Source: Defluviicoccus sp. bin129 (GTDB taxonomy: Bacteria > Pseudomonadota > Alphaproteobacteria > MPNO01). Taken from it: DNA of 64,000 nt. The position numbers and the translations under genes are program-made. The stretch is from assembly GCA_002239065.1 (NCBI GenBank), contig MPNO01000001.1, positions 62,001 through 126,000 on the forward strand, read 5' to 3'. Below the pieces are notes generated by a model. It saw only the letters and a program-made list of their open reading frames with translations, ran no database searches and was not told the DNA's origin. Below, piece after piece: positions 41,024 to 51,182 of the stretch (position 1 is the stretch's first letter; every line of letters starts with the position of its first letter).

Positions 41024-42358
41024 ATGCGCAAGCATTTGATCTGCGGGTCGCTGTTCGACGGGCTCGGCGAGACCGCGAAGACCGACCAGACCATCGTCGT
41101 CGACGACGACCGGATCGCCTATGCCGGGCCGTCGGCGCAAGCGCCCGACCAGCGCCCGGGCGAGGCGGTGATCGACCACAGCGGCGCGTTCGTCATGCCA
41201 GGCCTGATCGACATCCATGTCCATCTGAGCTACGGCGACGCCCAGGCGAACGAGGACATCGACATCTACTCGCCGCCCGAGTACCGGGCGCTGCGCGCGC
41301 TGCGGGCGGCGCAGACGGTGATGAAGGCGGGCTATACCTCGATCGCCGACCCGGCCTCGACCGGGCGCACCACGGTCGGCGTCCGGGACGCGATCAACGC
41401 CGGCATGTTCGACGGGCCGCGCATCACCACCTCGGGGCGCCAGATCACCGCGCGCCAGGGGCTCGCCGACTGGTACCCGACCTGGGTCGGCGTGCCGGAA
41501 AGCTCGGTCGGCGTGCTGGTGCGCAATACCGACGAGGCGATCGAAGAGATCCGCATGCAGGTCAAGGACCGGGTGGATTTCGTCAAGATCGCGCTCGACG
41601 GGCTGCACCGCAAGGATTCGGACGGCGAGCTGATGGCCTGCTTCAACCAGCGCGAGATGGACGCGATGGTCGAGGAGAGCCACCGCCTGGGCCGCAAGGT
41701 GATCACCCATGCTCGCGGGCGCGAGGCGGTGCTGACCTCGGCGCGGGCCGGGGTCGACGTGATCTTCCACGCCTTCGAGATGGACGAGGAAGGGCTGGAT
41801 GCGGTGCTGGAGAACGGCTCGATCCTGTCGCCCGCCCTCACCTTCGTCGCCAACACGGTCGAGTTCACCCGCCCGTCCGACCCCTGCTTCAAATGGCGGC
41901 CCACCCAGAACCGGCGCGTCATCGACGATGCCTGCGAGATGCTGATCAAGGCGCGCGAGCGGGGCGTGCCCTTCATGGTGGGCACCGATTCGGGCTTTGC
42001 GATCACGCCCTACGGCGAATGGCACGCGAAAGAGCTGGAGCTCATGGTCGACGACCTCGGCTTCACCCCGGGCGAGGCGCTGAAGGCGACGACCAGCGGG
42101 AATTCGGCGCTGCTGCGCGAACGCGACGGTGTCGGCCGCCTCGCCGAGGGCGCCTATGCCGACATCACGGTCATCGCCGGCGACCCGCTCGACGACATCG
42201 CGATCCTGCAGGACCGCGACGCCATTGCGGCGGTCTATCGCGGCGGCGAGCCGGTCGATCTCTCGCCCGAGCCGCGCGCCGCCGGCTACCAGTGGGAATA
42301 CTCCTACCGGCAGTGGAACGACATCTACACGCGGGAGCGCGTGGCCGAGCTCAACTGA
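41024..42358 (+). CDS. Metal-dependent amidohydrolase (prolidase/imidazolonepropionase-like)
   Basis: 444 residues. Metal ligands are readable: GLIDIHVHLSYGD near residue 62-70, a bridging Lys candidate in VDFVKIALDGLH near 185, KVITHARG near 226, VIFHAFEMDE near 248 and VGTDSGFAITPYGEWHAKELELMV near 325-345. This belongs to the PF01979 group that hydrolyses C-N bonds in cyclic or dipeptide-like compounds. It starts 28 bases after the beta subunit, after GGAGGAAACC, and ends where the CoxL-like frame begins. It is a good candidate for ring opening after hydroxylation. Confidence 0.9.
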   Translation: MRKHLICGSLFDGLGETAKTDQTIVVDDDRIAYAGPSAQAPDQRPGEAVIDHSGAFVMPGLIDIHVHLSYGDAQANEDIDIYSPPEYRALRALRAAQTVMKAGYTSIADPASTGRTTVGVRDAINAGMFDGPRITTSGRQITARQGLADWYPTWVGVPESSVGVLVRNTDEAIEEIRMQVKDRVDFVKIALDGLHRKDSDGELMACFNQREMDAMVEESHRLGRKVITHARGREAVLTSARAGVDVIFHAFEMDEEGLDAVLENGSILSPALTFVANTVEFTRPSDPCFKWRPTQNRRVIDDACEMLIKARERGVPFMVGTDSGFAITPYGEWHAKELELMVDDLGFTPGEALKATTSGNSALLRERDGVGRLAEGAYADITVIAGDPLDDIAILQDRDAIAAVYRGGEPVDLSPEPRAAGYQWEYSYRQWNDIYTRERVAELN

Positions 42359-44733
42359 TTCGCGGGCGTAGCATCGACACCTTCAGGACCATCGGCCGGC
42401 CGGTCCGGCGCAGGGAAGATTCGCGCCTGCTCACCGGACGGGGCCGTTTTAGCGACGACTTCTCCCTGCCCGGCCAGGCCTATGCGGCGATGGTGCGCTC
42501 GCCCCACCCGCATGCCCGCATCCGCACGGTGGACGGGTCGGCGGCGCTGGCGCTTCCGGGCGTGCTCGCCGTCTTCACCGGCGCGGACTGCGCGGCGGAC
42601 GGGCTCGGCCCGCTCGACCACAGCCCCCTGCCCAAGACCCGCTTCGACCTCAAGCTGCACGGCCCCGGCGGGACCGAAATCTTCATCGGCGACCACGCGC
42701 TGCTGCCGGCCGACAAGGCGCGCTATGTCGGCGAGGCGGTCGCCATGGCCGTCGGCGAGACCAGGGCGGCGGCGCAGGACGCGGCCGAAGCCGTGTTCGT
42801 CGACTACGACCCGCTGCCCGCGGTCACCGATACCCTCGCGGCGTCTTCCCCCGACGCGCCGGCGGTGTGGGACCAGCGGCCCGGCAATATCCTGGTCGAG
42901 ACCTTTTTCGGCGACGAGGCGGCGACCGACGCGGCCTTCGCCGCGGCCGCGCATGTCGTCGGCCGCCGCTTCGTCGTCCCTCGGGTGACCGGCTGCCCGC
43001 TGGAGCCGCGCGCGGCTCTCGGCCATTACGACCCCGACACCGGGCGCTACACCGTCCATGCCGGGAGCGGCGGCGCGGTGCGCCAGAAGCGCGAGATCGC
43101 CGCCGTGCTCGGCGTGGAGCCGGACCGGGTGCGCATCCACGCCTACGACGTGGGCGGCAATTTCGGCACCCGCAACCGCTGCTATGTCGAGTTTCCGCTG
43201 GTCGCCTGGGCGTCGCGCAGGCTGGGGCGGCCGGTCAAGTGCACCGTCGAGCGGGGCGAGGCCCTGGTCAGCGACTACCAGGGCCGCGACCTGGTCACCG
43301 AGGTGGCGCTGGCCTTCGACGAAGACGGCACGATCCTCGGCCTCAGGGCGGAGAATCTGAGCAATGTCGGCGCGCGCTGCGTCTCGCTGTCCCCACTGTC
43401 GAAGGGCTCGGGGATCGTTTCCGGCTCCTACCGGGTACCGGCCGCCTGGCTGCGCTCGCGCGCGACGTTTTCCAACACCCCGCCGACCAACGCCTATCGC
43501 AGCTCGGGCCGGCCCGAGTGCATCTTCGCCATCGAGCGCCTGATCGAGGCGGCGGCGGAAGAGCTCGGCATCGACGCGATCGCGCTCAGGCGCCGCAACC
43601 TGGTCGCACCGGAGGAGATGCCCTACCGCAACCCGGTCGGCATGACCTATGACAGCGGCGCGTACGAGAAGAGCCTCGACATGGTTGTCGGGCTCGCCGA
43701 CTGGGGCGGGTTCGCGGCGCGCAGGCAAGACGCCGAGGGACGCGGACGGCTGCTCGGGCGCGGCGTCGCGCATTACGTCGAATCCTCCATCGGCACGCCG
43801 GTCGAGCAGGCGCGGATGCGCGTCATCGGACCCGACCGCCGGGTCGAGCTGGTGATCGGCACCCAGCCGAGCGGGCAGGGACACGAGACCAGCTTCGCCC
43901 AGGTGGCGGCCGACGGGCTCGGCGTCGCGGTCGACGAGGTCCGGATCGTGATGGGGGACACCGATATCGTGCGGGTGGGCGGCGGGTCGCATTCCGGCCG
44001 CTCGATGCGCCTGGCGGGGACCGCGATCGTCAAGGCGGTCGAAGCGTTGATCGAAGAGGCGAAGCCGGTCGCCGCCGCGCTGCTCGAGGCGGCGGAAGTC
44101 GACATCGCCTTCGCCGAGGGGCGCTTCGCGGTGGCCGGCACCGACCGCCAGGCCGCGCTCTACGAGGTCGCGGAATCGGCCGAAGGCGGCGAGCTTCGCG
44201 TCGTCTCGGATATCGAGATGCACACCCCGGTCTTCCCCAATGGCTGCCATGTCTGCGAGGTGGAGGTCGATCCCGAGACCGGCGCGGTCGACATCCTCCG
44301 CTACGCCGCGGTCGACGACGTGGGACGCGCGATCAACCCGCTGATCGTCGACGGGCAGACCCATGGCGGCATCGTCCAGGGGGTCGGCCAGGCGATGTGG
44401 GAGGTCTGCGTCAACGACCCCGGGAGCGGACAGCCGCTGGCCGGCTCGTTCATGGACTACGCCCTGCCGCGCGCCGATGCGTTCCCGTTCTTCGCCACCG
44501 CGCTCAACGAAGTCCCCTCGCCGACCAACCCGCTCGGCGTCAAGGCGGGCGGCGAGGGCGGCACCACGCCGGCGCTGGCGGTGATCGTCAACGCGATCCT
44601 CGACGCGCTGAAGCCGCTCGGCGTTACCGACCTGACGATGCCCGCGACCCCGTTCCGGGTGTGGAGCGCGATCCGGATCGAAGGACGGCAAGGCGCGGCT
44701 AAACGGCTTGGCATGAGGCCGCCCGGCGTGTAA
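42358..44733 (+). CDS. CoxL-like molybdopterin-binding large subunit
   Basis: About 791 residues. The N-terminal GRPVRRREDSRLLTGRGRFSDDF is conserved in this family, but no ATG, GTG or TTG precedes it in frame; the first ATG (42490) would remove it. Translation probably starts at a non-standard codon, ATT at 42358 or CTG at 42355, overlapping the amidohydrolase TGA. Molybdenum-site motifs are DVGGNFGTRNRCYVEF near residue 263, AYRSSGRPECIF near 380, NGCHVCEVEVDP near 630 and GVKAGGEGGTTP near 730 with the catalytic Glu. The AYRSSGR loop differs from both true CO dehydrogenase and the first CoxL copy here (YRGAGR). No CoxM or CoxS partner is present. Confidence 0.88.
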   Translation: MRGRSIDTFRTIGRPVRRREDSRLLTGRGRFSDDFSLPGQAYAAMVRSPHPHARIRTVDGSAALALPGVLAVFTGADCAADGLGPLDHSPLPKTRFDLKLHGPGGTEIFIGDHALLPADKARYVGEAVAMAVGETRAAAQDAAEAVFVDYDPLPAVTDTLAASSPDAPAVWDQRPGNILVETFFGDEAATDAAFAAAAHVVGRRFVVPRVTGCPLEPRAALGHYDPDTGRYTVHAGSGGAVRQKREIAAVLGVEPDRVRIHAYDVGGNFGTRNRCYVEFPLVAWASRRLGRPVKCTVERGEALVSDYQGRDLVTEVALAFDEDGTILGLRAENLSNVGARCVSLSPLSKGSGIVSGSYRVPAAWLRSRATFSNTPPTNAYRSSGRPECIFAIERLIEAAAEELGIDAIALRRRNLVAPEEMPYRNPVGMTYDSGAYEKSLDMVVGLADWGGFAARRQDAEGRGRLLGRGVAHYVESSIGTPVEQARMRVIGPDRRVELVIGTQPSGQGHETSFAQVAADGLGVAVDEVRIVMGDTDIVRVGGGSHSGRSMRLAGTAIVKAVEALIEEAKPVAAALLEAAEVDIAFAEGRFAVAGTDRQAALYEVAESAEGGELRVVSDIEMHTPVFPNGCHVCEVEVDPETGAVDILRYAAVDDVGRAINPLIVDGQTHGGIVQGVGQAMWEVCVNDPGSGQPLAGSFMDYALPRADAFPFFATALNEVPSPTNPLGVKAGGEGGTTPALAVIVNAILDALKPLGVTDLTMPATPFRVWSAIRIEGRQGAAKRLGMRPPGV

Positions 44734-44774
44734 CCGTCACGGAAGGCCATCGTCCAACCCGAGGGGGCAATCCT

Positions 44775-46973
44775 GTGCTGTTCAAATCCCGGTCGGCGGA
44801 CCGACCGTTTCATTTCGGCCTTTTCCCGCTGGAGACGCTGCCGCGCGACGAATCGGCCATCGAGAGGGAGGCGGCGCGCCCGCCGGTGGCGGCGCCGGAT
44901 CGGGAGCGCGAAGCGGGCCAGCTCGTCGACTCGCTGGACAAGTTCACCCGGCTCTACGCCAGCTTCGCCGACGCCGAAGCGGCGAAGGAGAAGGCGCCGG
45001 TCTCCGACGACCTCGAACGGCGCGCGATCGACATCAAGGGCGTCGGCTATTTCATGGACGCGAGCCAGGTCGGGATCTGCCGGATCCCGGACAATGCGTG
45101 GCTCGCCGGCGCCGAGCGCTGCGCAGGCCACGACCATGCGATCGTGGTCCTGATCGAACACGCGCGCGTCGCCGAGGAAGGCAATCTCGCCCGCGAATGG
45201 ATGCTGCCCGCGGTCGCGGCCAACGCGGAGATGCGCGCGGCCGAGATCGCCGCCCTGATCGCCGGCCATATCCGCGTCATGGGGTATGGCGCCCACATGC
45301 ACGGCGTCGACGCGGAGCGGCTGGATGCCGAACGCCTCGCCGTGCTCGCCGGGCTCGCGGTGCGGCAGGGCGACGGCATCGTCAACCCGTTCGTCGGCGA
45401 GGCGTTCTCGCTCTGCGCGGTCTCGACCGACTACCCGCTGGCGGTCGACAAGCCGGTCGCGGCGAAGGCGGTCGGCGCATCGCGGCGGTTCGGCTACTGG
45501 CTCGGGCGCAACGGCGCGCGCTCGGGACGCGAGCGGAACCGGCGCGCGAAACGGCGCACCGATCTCGGCCCCTTCGCGATGGAAACCGTCAAACGCGTCG
45601 ACCGGCCGACCACGCTGATCCTCGACGAAGAGGTGCCGCGCGTGCCCAAGCGGGCGAGCTTCTTCGAACGCGCCCTGCAGGGCGATCTCGGCGTGAAGGC
45701 GCAGATGGCGCGCCGCGTGTTCTCCTTCAAGCACCCGCTGTCGCTGAGCCAGCTCAAGGTGATCCGCAGCATGGTGCCCTACCAGGACGGGCCGGTCGCG
45801 GAGATCGACACCGACCGCTTCCAGGACGCCGAAGCCAACACAAGGGCGCTCAAGTCGCTCGCCTATTTCCTCGGCACCGATGTCGCCGGGGTGTGCGAGT
45901 TGCCGCGCTACACCTGGTATTCCCACAAGGAGAACGGCGAGCCGATCGAGCCCTATCACAAATACGCCGTGGTGATGCTGATCGACCAGGGCTTCGACAC
46001 CATGGAAGGGGCGAGCGGCGACGACTGGATCTCCGGCGCCCAGTCGATGCGCGCCTATCTCAGGGGCGCGGAGATCGCATCGGTGATGGCCGACCTGTTG
46101 CGCGCCAACGGCTTCCCGGCACGCTCGCAGACCAACGCCGACTCGGACGTGCTGCACATTCCCCTCGTGCTCTGGGCCGGGCTGGGCGAGCTATCGCGCA
46201 TCGGCGAGCTGATCCTCAACCCGTTCCTCGGTCCCCGGCTCAAGACCGTGGTGATGACCACCGACATGCCGCTGGTGCCGGACAAGCCGATCGATTTCGG
46301 GCTCCAGTATTTCTGCAGCCATTGCTTCAAATGCGCCCGCGAATGCCCCTGCGACGCGATCCCCTGGGGCGGCAAGGTGATGTTCAACGGCTACGAGATC
46401 TGGAAGCCGGATGTCGAACGCTGCACCCGATACAGGCTGACCAACGTCAAGGGCTCGGCCTGCGGGCGCTGCATGAAGACCTGCCCGCTCAACAAGGTGG
46501 TGGACGCGGACGGGCCGCTGGTCACCCGCGTGGCGAGCTGGCTCGGCATCAACGCGATGTTCCTCAAGCCGCTGATGGTGCCGATCGCGGCCCGGCTCGA
46601 CGACGTGCTCGGCAACGGCAAGCGAAACCCGCTCAAGAAATGGTGGTTCGACCACGAGGTGGTGAACGGGGTCGCCACCGCGCCCAAGGCGACCAACCAG
46701 CGCGACATAGACCCGTCCAAGAAGCTCGACCCGGCGAAGCAGAAGATGGCCTATTACCACGCCAGCATGATGCCGCCGCCCGACTCGGCCGAGCCCTTCA
46801 TGGTCGACCGCAAGCAGGCGCTCGCGGCCAAGGAGGCGATCGAGACCCCGGACGAGGCGCGCGCCAGGCTGGGCAATGGCGCGACCGCGCCGGCGCATTA
46901 CGTCCCGACCCCGCCGGTCGGCGCCGCCGATGACGAGGCGGAGCCGGTCGCCAGCCCCTACGCGAAGGATTAG
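44775..46973 (+). CDS. Cytosolic reductive-dehalogenase-like corrinoid iron-sulphur protein
   Basis: 732 residues without a Tat or Sec signal. An internal duplication is plain: residues about 95-225 (GYFMDASQVGICRIP ... AEIAALIAGHIRVMGYGAHMHG ... STDYPLAVDKP) and about 365-510 (YFLGTDVAGVCELPRYTWYSH ... AEIASVMADLLRANGFPARSQ ... TTDMPLVPDKPIDFGL) share the same plan, the B12-binding nitroreductase-like fold of reductive dehalogenases. Two 4Fe-4S sites follow: CSHCFKCARECP near 518 and C-x12-CGRCMKTCP ending near 572, the spacing of dehalogenases. Length and lack of a signal match catabolic cytosolic enzymes such as NpRdhA rather than respiratory ones. No fused reductase domain and no membrane anchor gene are seen. 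It may remove halide, or act as a related corrinoid reductase or oxidoreductase. Confidence 0.88.
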   Translation: MLFKSRSADRPFHFGLFPLETLPRDESAIEREAARPPVAAPDREREAGQLVDSLDKFTRLYASFADAEAAKEKAPVSDDLERRAIDIKGVGYFMDASQVGICRIPDNAWLAGAERCAGHDHAIVVLIEHARVAEEGNLAREWMLPAVAANAEMRAAEIAALIAGHIRVMGYGAHMHGVDAERLDAERLAVLAGLAVRQGDGIVNPFVGEAFSLCAVSTDYPLAVDKPVAAKAVGASRRFGYWLGRNGARSGRERNRRAKRRTDLGPFAMETVKRVDRPTTLILDEEVPRVPKRASFFERALQGDLGVKAQMARRVFSFKHPLSLSQLKVIRSMVPYQDGPVAEIDTDRFQDAEANTRALKSLAYFLGTDVAGVCELPRYTWYSHKENGEPIEPYHKYAVVMLIDQGFDTMEGASGDDWISGAQSMRAYLRGAEIASVMADLLRANGFPARSQTNADSDVLHIPLVLWAGLGELSRIGELILNPFLGPRLKTVVMTTDMPLVPDKPIDFGLQYFCSHCFKCARECPCDAIPWGGKVMFNGYEIWKPDVERCTRYRLTNVKGSACGRCMKTCPLNKVVDADGPLVTRVASWLGINAMFLKPLMVPIAARLDDVLGNGKRNPLKKWWFDHEVVNGVATAPKATNQRDIDPSKKLDPAKQKMAYYHASMMPPPDSAEPFMVDRKQALAAKEAIETPDEARARLGNGATAPAHYVPTPPVGAADDEAEPVASPYAKD

Positions 46974-46991
46974 GCGGCCGCGCCTCGCCCC

Positions 46992-47831
46992 ATGCCTTTC
47001 GTCGACTGCGACGGCCGCCGGGTGAGCTACGAGGCGGGCGGTCGGGCCGGGCTTCCGCTCATGGCGCTCCTGCCGCCGGGGGCCGCCGGCGCGTCGATCT
47101 GGCGGCCGGTCGCGGCGGCCTCGCGCGACCGTTTCCGCACCGCCGCCGTGAACCCGTCGGGCTATGGCGAGACCGAACCCTTCGCCGGCCCGGCGGCGAT
47201 GACCATCCGCGACGAGGCCGTGGCCGCCACCGCCGTGATCCGCGCCGAGCTGCCGAACGGCGCGGCGCGCGCCCATGTCGTCGGCCACTCCTATGGCGGC
47301 ACGATCGCGCTGGTGCTGGCGCTGGAATGGCCGGAACTCGTCGGACGGCTGACCCTGCTGGAGCCCGCGCCCTACCCGCTGCTGCGGGATGCCGGCGAGA
47401 CCGCCTTCGCCGATGAGATCGGCGCGCGCAACCGGGACTTCATCGCGACCGTGCGAGGCGGCGGGCTCAACGACCGGGCGATGGAATCCTATCTCGACTA
47501 TTTCAACGGCGGGCCGGGCTACTGGCGCGGCCTGGACGAGGAGACGCGGAGCCGGATGCTGGCCCTGCCGGAGCGTCTGGCCGTCAATCTCGACGCCGTC
47601 GAGCGGCTGGGGATGAGCCGCGCCGACCTCGCCGCGATCGCCGCGCCGGTCACCGTGGTCCGGGGCGGCGCCACCGATCCGCTGCACGCGTGCCTGTCCG
47701 AACTCGTCGCCGGCGCGATCCCGGGCGCCGCGCTGGTCGACCTGCCGGGCGCCGGCCACATGATGACGCTGACCCACGGTGCGGCCATCGCCAACCTGCT
47801 GCGAAAAATGGAGCAGGTCGCGGGGTCATGA
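46992..47831 (+). CDS. alpha/beta-fold hydrolase
   Basis: 279 residues. The nucleophile Ser lies in VVGHSYGGTIAL near residue 99; the acid is probably in VVRGGATDPLH near 225, and the His in GAGHMMTLTHG near 256. A PPGAAGAS oxyanion loop replaces the usual HG motif. It probably hydrolyses an ester, lactone or C-C bond of the pathway intermediate; last gene of the plus-strand operon, 18 bases after the dehalogenase-like gene. It overlaps the convergent MFS gene by six bases. Confidence 0.85.
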   Translation: MPFVDCDGRRVSYEAGGRAGLPLMALLPPGAAGASIWRPVAAASRDRFRTAAVNPSGYGETEPFAGPAAMTIRDEAVAATAVIRAELPNGAARAHVVGHSYGGTIALVLALEWPELVGRLTLLEPAPYPLLRDAGETAFADEIGARNRDFIATVRGGGLNDRAMESYLDYFNGGPGYWRGLDEETRSRMLALPERLAVNLDAVERLGMSRADLAAIAAPVTVVRGGATDPLHACLSELVAGAIPGAALVDLPGAGHMMTLTHGAAIANLLRKMEQVAGS

Positions 47832-49058
47832 ACCGGCGGGACCCCGCCGCCGCAGCATGAAGGGGAGCGCGCAGAAAAAGCTCAGCAGCGCCATCGAGCC
47901 CATCGTCAGGAAGGCGAGCCCCCAGGCGTTGGCGCCGCCGAGCGGCGCCGCCAGATCGAGGACCAGACCCACCAGCGCCGGCGCGAACAGGGAGCCGCTG
48001 AAACCGAATATCGAATGCACCGCGAGTGTCGCGCCGCGATGGCCCACCGGGGACGTGGCGACCGCGCCGGCGGTTAGCGCCGCCGAATCCGCCTGGATCG
48101 CGGCCGAGTAGAGCAGACACAGGATGGCCACGACGGCGAAGGGGAGCGGAGAGGAAAACCCGGCCGCGACGCAAATCCCGAAGGTCCCGAGCATGACCCA
48201 GGCGATCAGCTGCGCGCGCCCGATGCGCAACGCGATTTCCGCGCCGGCGATGCTGGAGACCACCGAGACCAGGGCGAACACGGTGGCGAACAGCGTGGCG
48301 TCGAGCTCGAACGAGGCGCCGCCGCCGAGGCAGAAGACGAGGAACGGGACGATCCAGGAGCGCATCGCGAACAGCTCGGCCCCATGGCCGGCATAGGCGA
48401 TGATGTAGCCCATCGTCTCGCGCGAGCGCAGCACCGGCCGGAAGTCCAGCACGTGGCCGCGTTCCTCGGCGGCCGCTTCGGGCGACCGGGGCGCGACCAC
48501 CGCCGCCAGGAGCAGACCGGACAGCGCCGGCCCCGCCGCCGTGAACAGAAACGCGCCGCGCCATCCGAACCACTCCAGGGCGACGCCGGCCAGGGAATAG
48601 GAGAGTGCGGTGCCGACGCTGAAGCTCGCGGTATAGAACGCGACCGCCCGCGCGTGCCGGACCTGCGGCAGCCGGTCGGTGAGCATCTTGAGGCCCGGCA
48701 TGTAGCTGCCGGCCAGACCGGCGCCGGCGATCACCCGCCACGGCAGGGCGGACCAGAACCCGCCGGCGAAGAGCGCCAGCCCCGCCAGGCCGAGGGCGGA
48801 GAGCGCCGCACCCACGATGACGATCTTTCGCGCATCGACCCGGTCGGTCATCGCGGACAGAAGCGGAACCGCGAGCACGTAGCCGCCGAAGAACGCGCCG
48901 GACAGCCAGCCCGCCATCGCGTTGCTCATCTGCCAGGCGGGCTGCAGCACCGGCAGCAGCGACCAATAGGCCGCGAAACCGGCCATCGTCAGCACTTCGA
49001 CCAGGCACACCACGGCGATCAACCCGGCCGGCCGCCGCGATGCGGCCGCGGGGGTCAC
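47826..49058 (-). CDS. MFS transporter
   Basis: 410 residues with 12 hydrophobic segments. Motif A-like PLLSAMTDRVDARKIVIVGAALSALG lies near residue 64-90; PGLKMLTDRLP near 125. It is a sugar-phosphate/drug-type major facilitator of unknown substrate, starting three bases after the thioesterase gene, so the two are co-transcribed. Confidence 0.88.
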   Translation of the reverse strand: MTPAAASRRPAGLIAVVCLVEVLTMAGFAAYWSLLPVLQPAWQMSNAMAGWLSGAFFGGYVLAVPLLSAMTDRVDARKIVIVGAALSALGLAGLALFAGGFWSALPWRVIAGAGLAGSYMPGLKMLTDRLPQVRHARAVAFYTASFSVGTALSYSLAGVALEWFGWRGAFLFTAAGPALSGLLLAAVVAPRSPEAAAEERGHVLDFRPVLRSRETMGYIIAYAGHGAELFAMRSWIVPFLVFCLGGGASFELDATLFATVFALVSVVSSIAGAEIALRIGRAQLIAWVMLGTFGICVAAGFSSPLPFAVVAILCLLYSAAIQADSAALTAGAVATSPVGHRGATLAVHSIFGFSGSLFAPALVGLVLDLAAPLGGANAWGLAFLTMGSMALLSFFCALPFMLRRRGPAGS

Positions 49059-49061
49059 GTC

Positions 49062-49499
49062 TTACGGCCCCTCCCTGACCCGCCACACCCGCGCGGTGCC
49101 GCTGGCGGTGGCGAGGACGGCGCCGTCGGGATCGAGCAGCCGTCCCTCCATGAAGCAGATGGTCTTGCCCGTGCGCACCGGCCAGCCCTCGGCGACCAGC
49201 CGCCCGGGCCGGGCCGGGGCGAGAAAGGTGGTCTTCATCTCGAGAGTCGGCACCCGGGAATCGGGACCCATCCGGACGATCGCGGAGAGCGACATCGCCA
49301 TGTCGAGCATGGTCGTCACGATGCCGCCCTGGAGCACGCCCAGCATGTTGCAGAACGCGTCCTTCCCTTCGAACCCGATCCTGAACACGCCGCTCGCGGC
49401 GTCGCAGGAGATCGCTTGCGCGCCGAGGAGGGAAGCGACCGGCGTGTCCTCCAGCAGGCGCGGCACCCAGGGCGGGTATTCTTCCGGCAAGGCGTCCAT
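49062..49499 (-). CDS. PaaI-family hotdog-fold thioesterase
   Basis: 145 residues. The hotdog helix motif FCNMLGVLQGGIVTTMLDMAMSLSA near residue 48-72 (with the Gly-Gly and following Asp) and RPGRLVAEGWPVRTGKTICFMEG fit acyl-CoA thioesterases of the PaaI group. It releases CoA from aryl- or short acyl-CoA in the cytoplasm, possibly rescuing CoA from dead-end esters. Divergent from the amidase genes, with 47 bases between. Confidence 0.88.
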   Translation of the reverse strand: MDALPEEYPPWVPRLLEDTPVASLLGAQAISCDAASGVFRIGFEGKDAFCNMLGVLQGGIVTTMLDMAMSLSAIVRMGPDSRVPTLEMKTTFLAPARPGRLVAEGWPVRTGKTICFMEGRLLDPDGAVLATASGTARVWRVREGP

Positions 49500-49546
49500 G
49501 TCCCTAAACTAGACACTTGGCGAGGCGGGAAAAACAGGGGGCCGCG

Positions 49547-50974
<1,428 letters not shown>

Positions 50975-50984
50975 GGAAAGCGGG

Positions 50985-51182
50985 ATGACCGACCAGGACG
51001 CGATGTTCGAGGCGCTGATCGACGCCTCGGGCGTGCCGGTCTCGGAGGACGAGAAGTCGGACCTCCGCAAGACCTATGCCACGCTGATGAAGCTGGCCGC
51101 GCGTACCCGCCGCCCGGGGCGGAGCTGGGAAGTCCGCATGCTGCCCCATTTCACCCCGCCGGTCCCGGCCGATGACGGCTGA
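50985..51182 (+). CDS. Small AtzG/GatC-like amidase partner
   Basis: 65 residues: a helical MFEALIDASGVPVSEDEKSDLRKTYATLMKLAARTR part and an extended tail ending MLPHFTPPVPA. Length, helix-plus-extended-tail form and position fit the AtzG-like (DUF4089) subunits that wrap amidases such as AtzE, or GatC in GatCAB. Lying between two amidase genes and overlapping the second by 11 bases, it is likely to be a stabilising subunit of one of them. The family assignment is inference from pattern and context. Confidence 0.7.
   Translation: MTDQDAMFEALIDASGVPVSEDEKSDLRKTYATLMKLAARTRRPGRSWEVRMLPHFTPPVPADDG

Noticed and set aside
42325-44691. A 788-codon minus-strand frame opposite the CoxL-like gene
   Set aside because: Its product is a His/Arg/Asp-rich shadow of the CoxL codons; all conserved motifs are on the plus strand.
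44775-46973. Epoxyqueuosine reductase (QueG), which also combines a B12 fold and two 4Fe-4S motifs
   Set aside because: QueG is about 350-380 residues without an internal duplication and has a C-terminal HEAT region; this protein is 732 residues with two copies of the fold and no HEAT part. Phylogeny should still confirm this.
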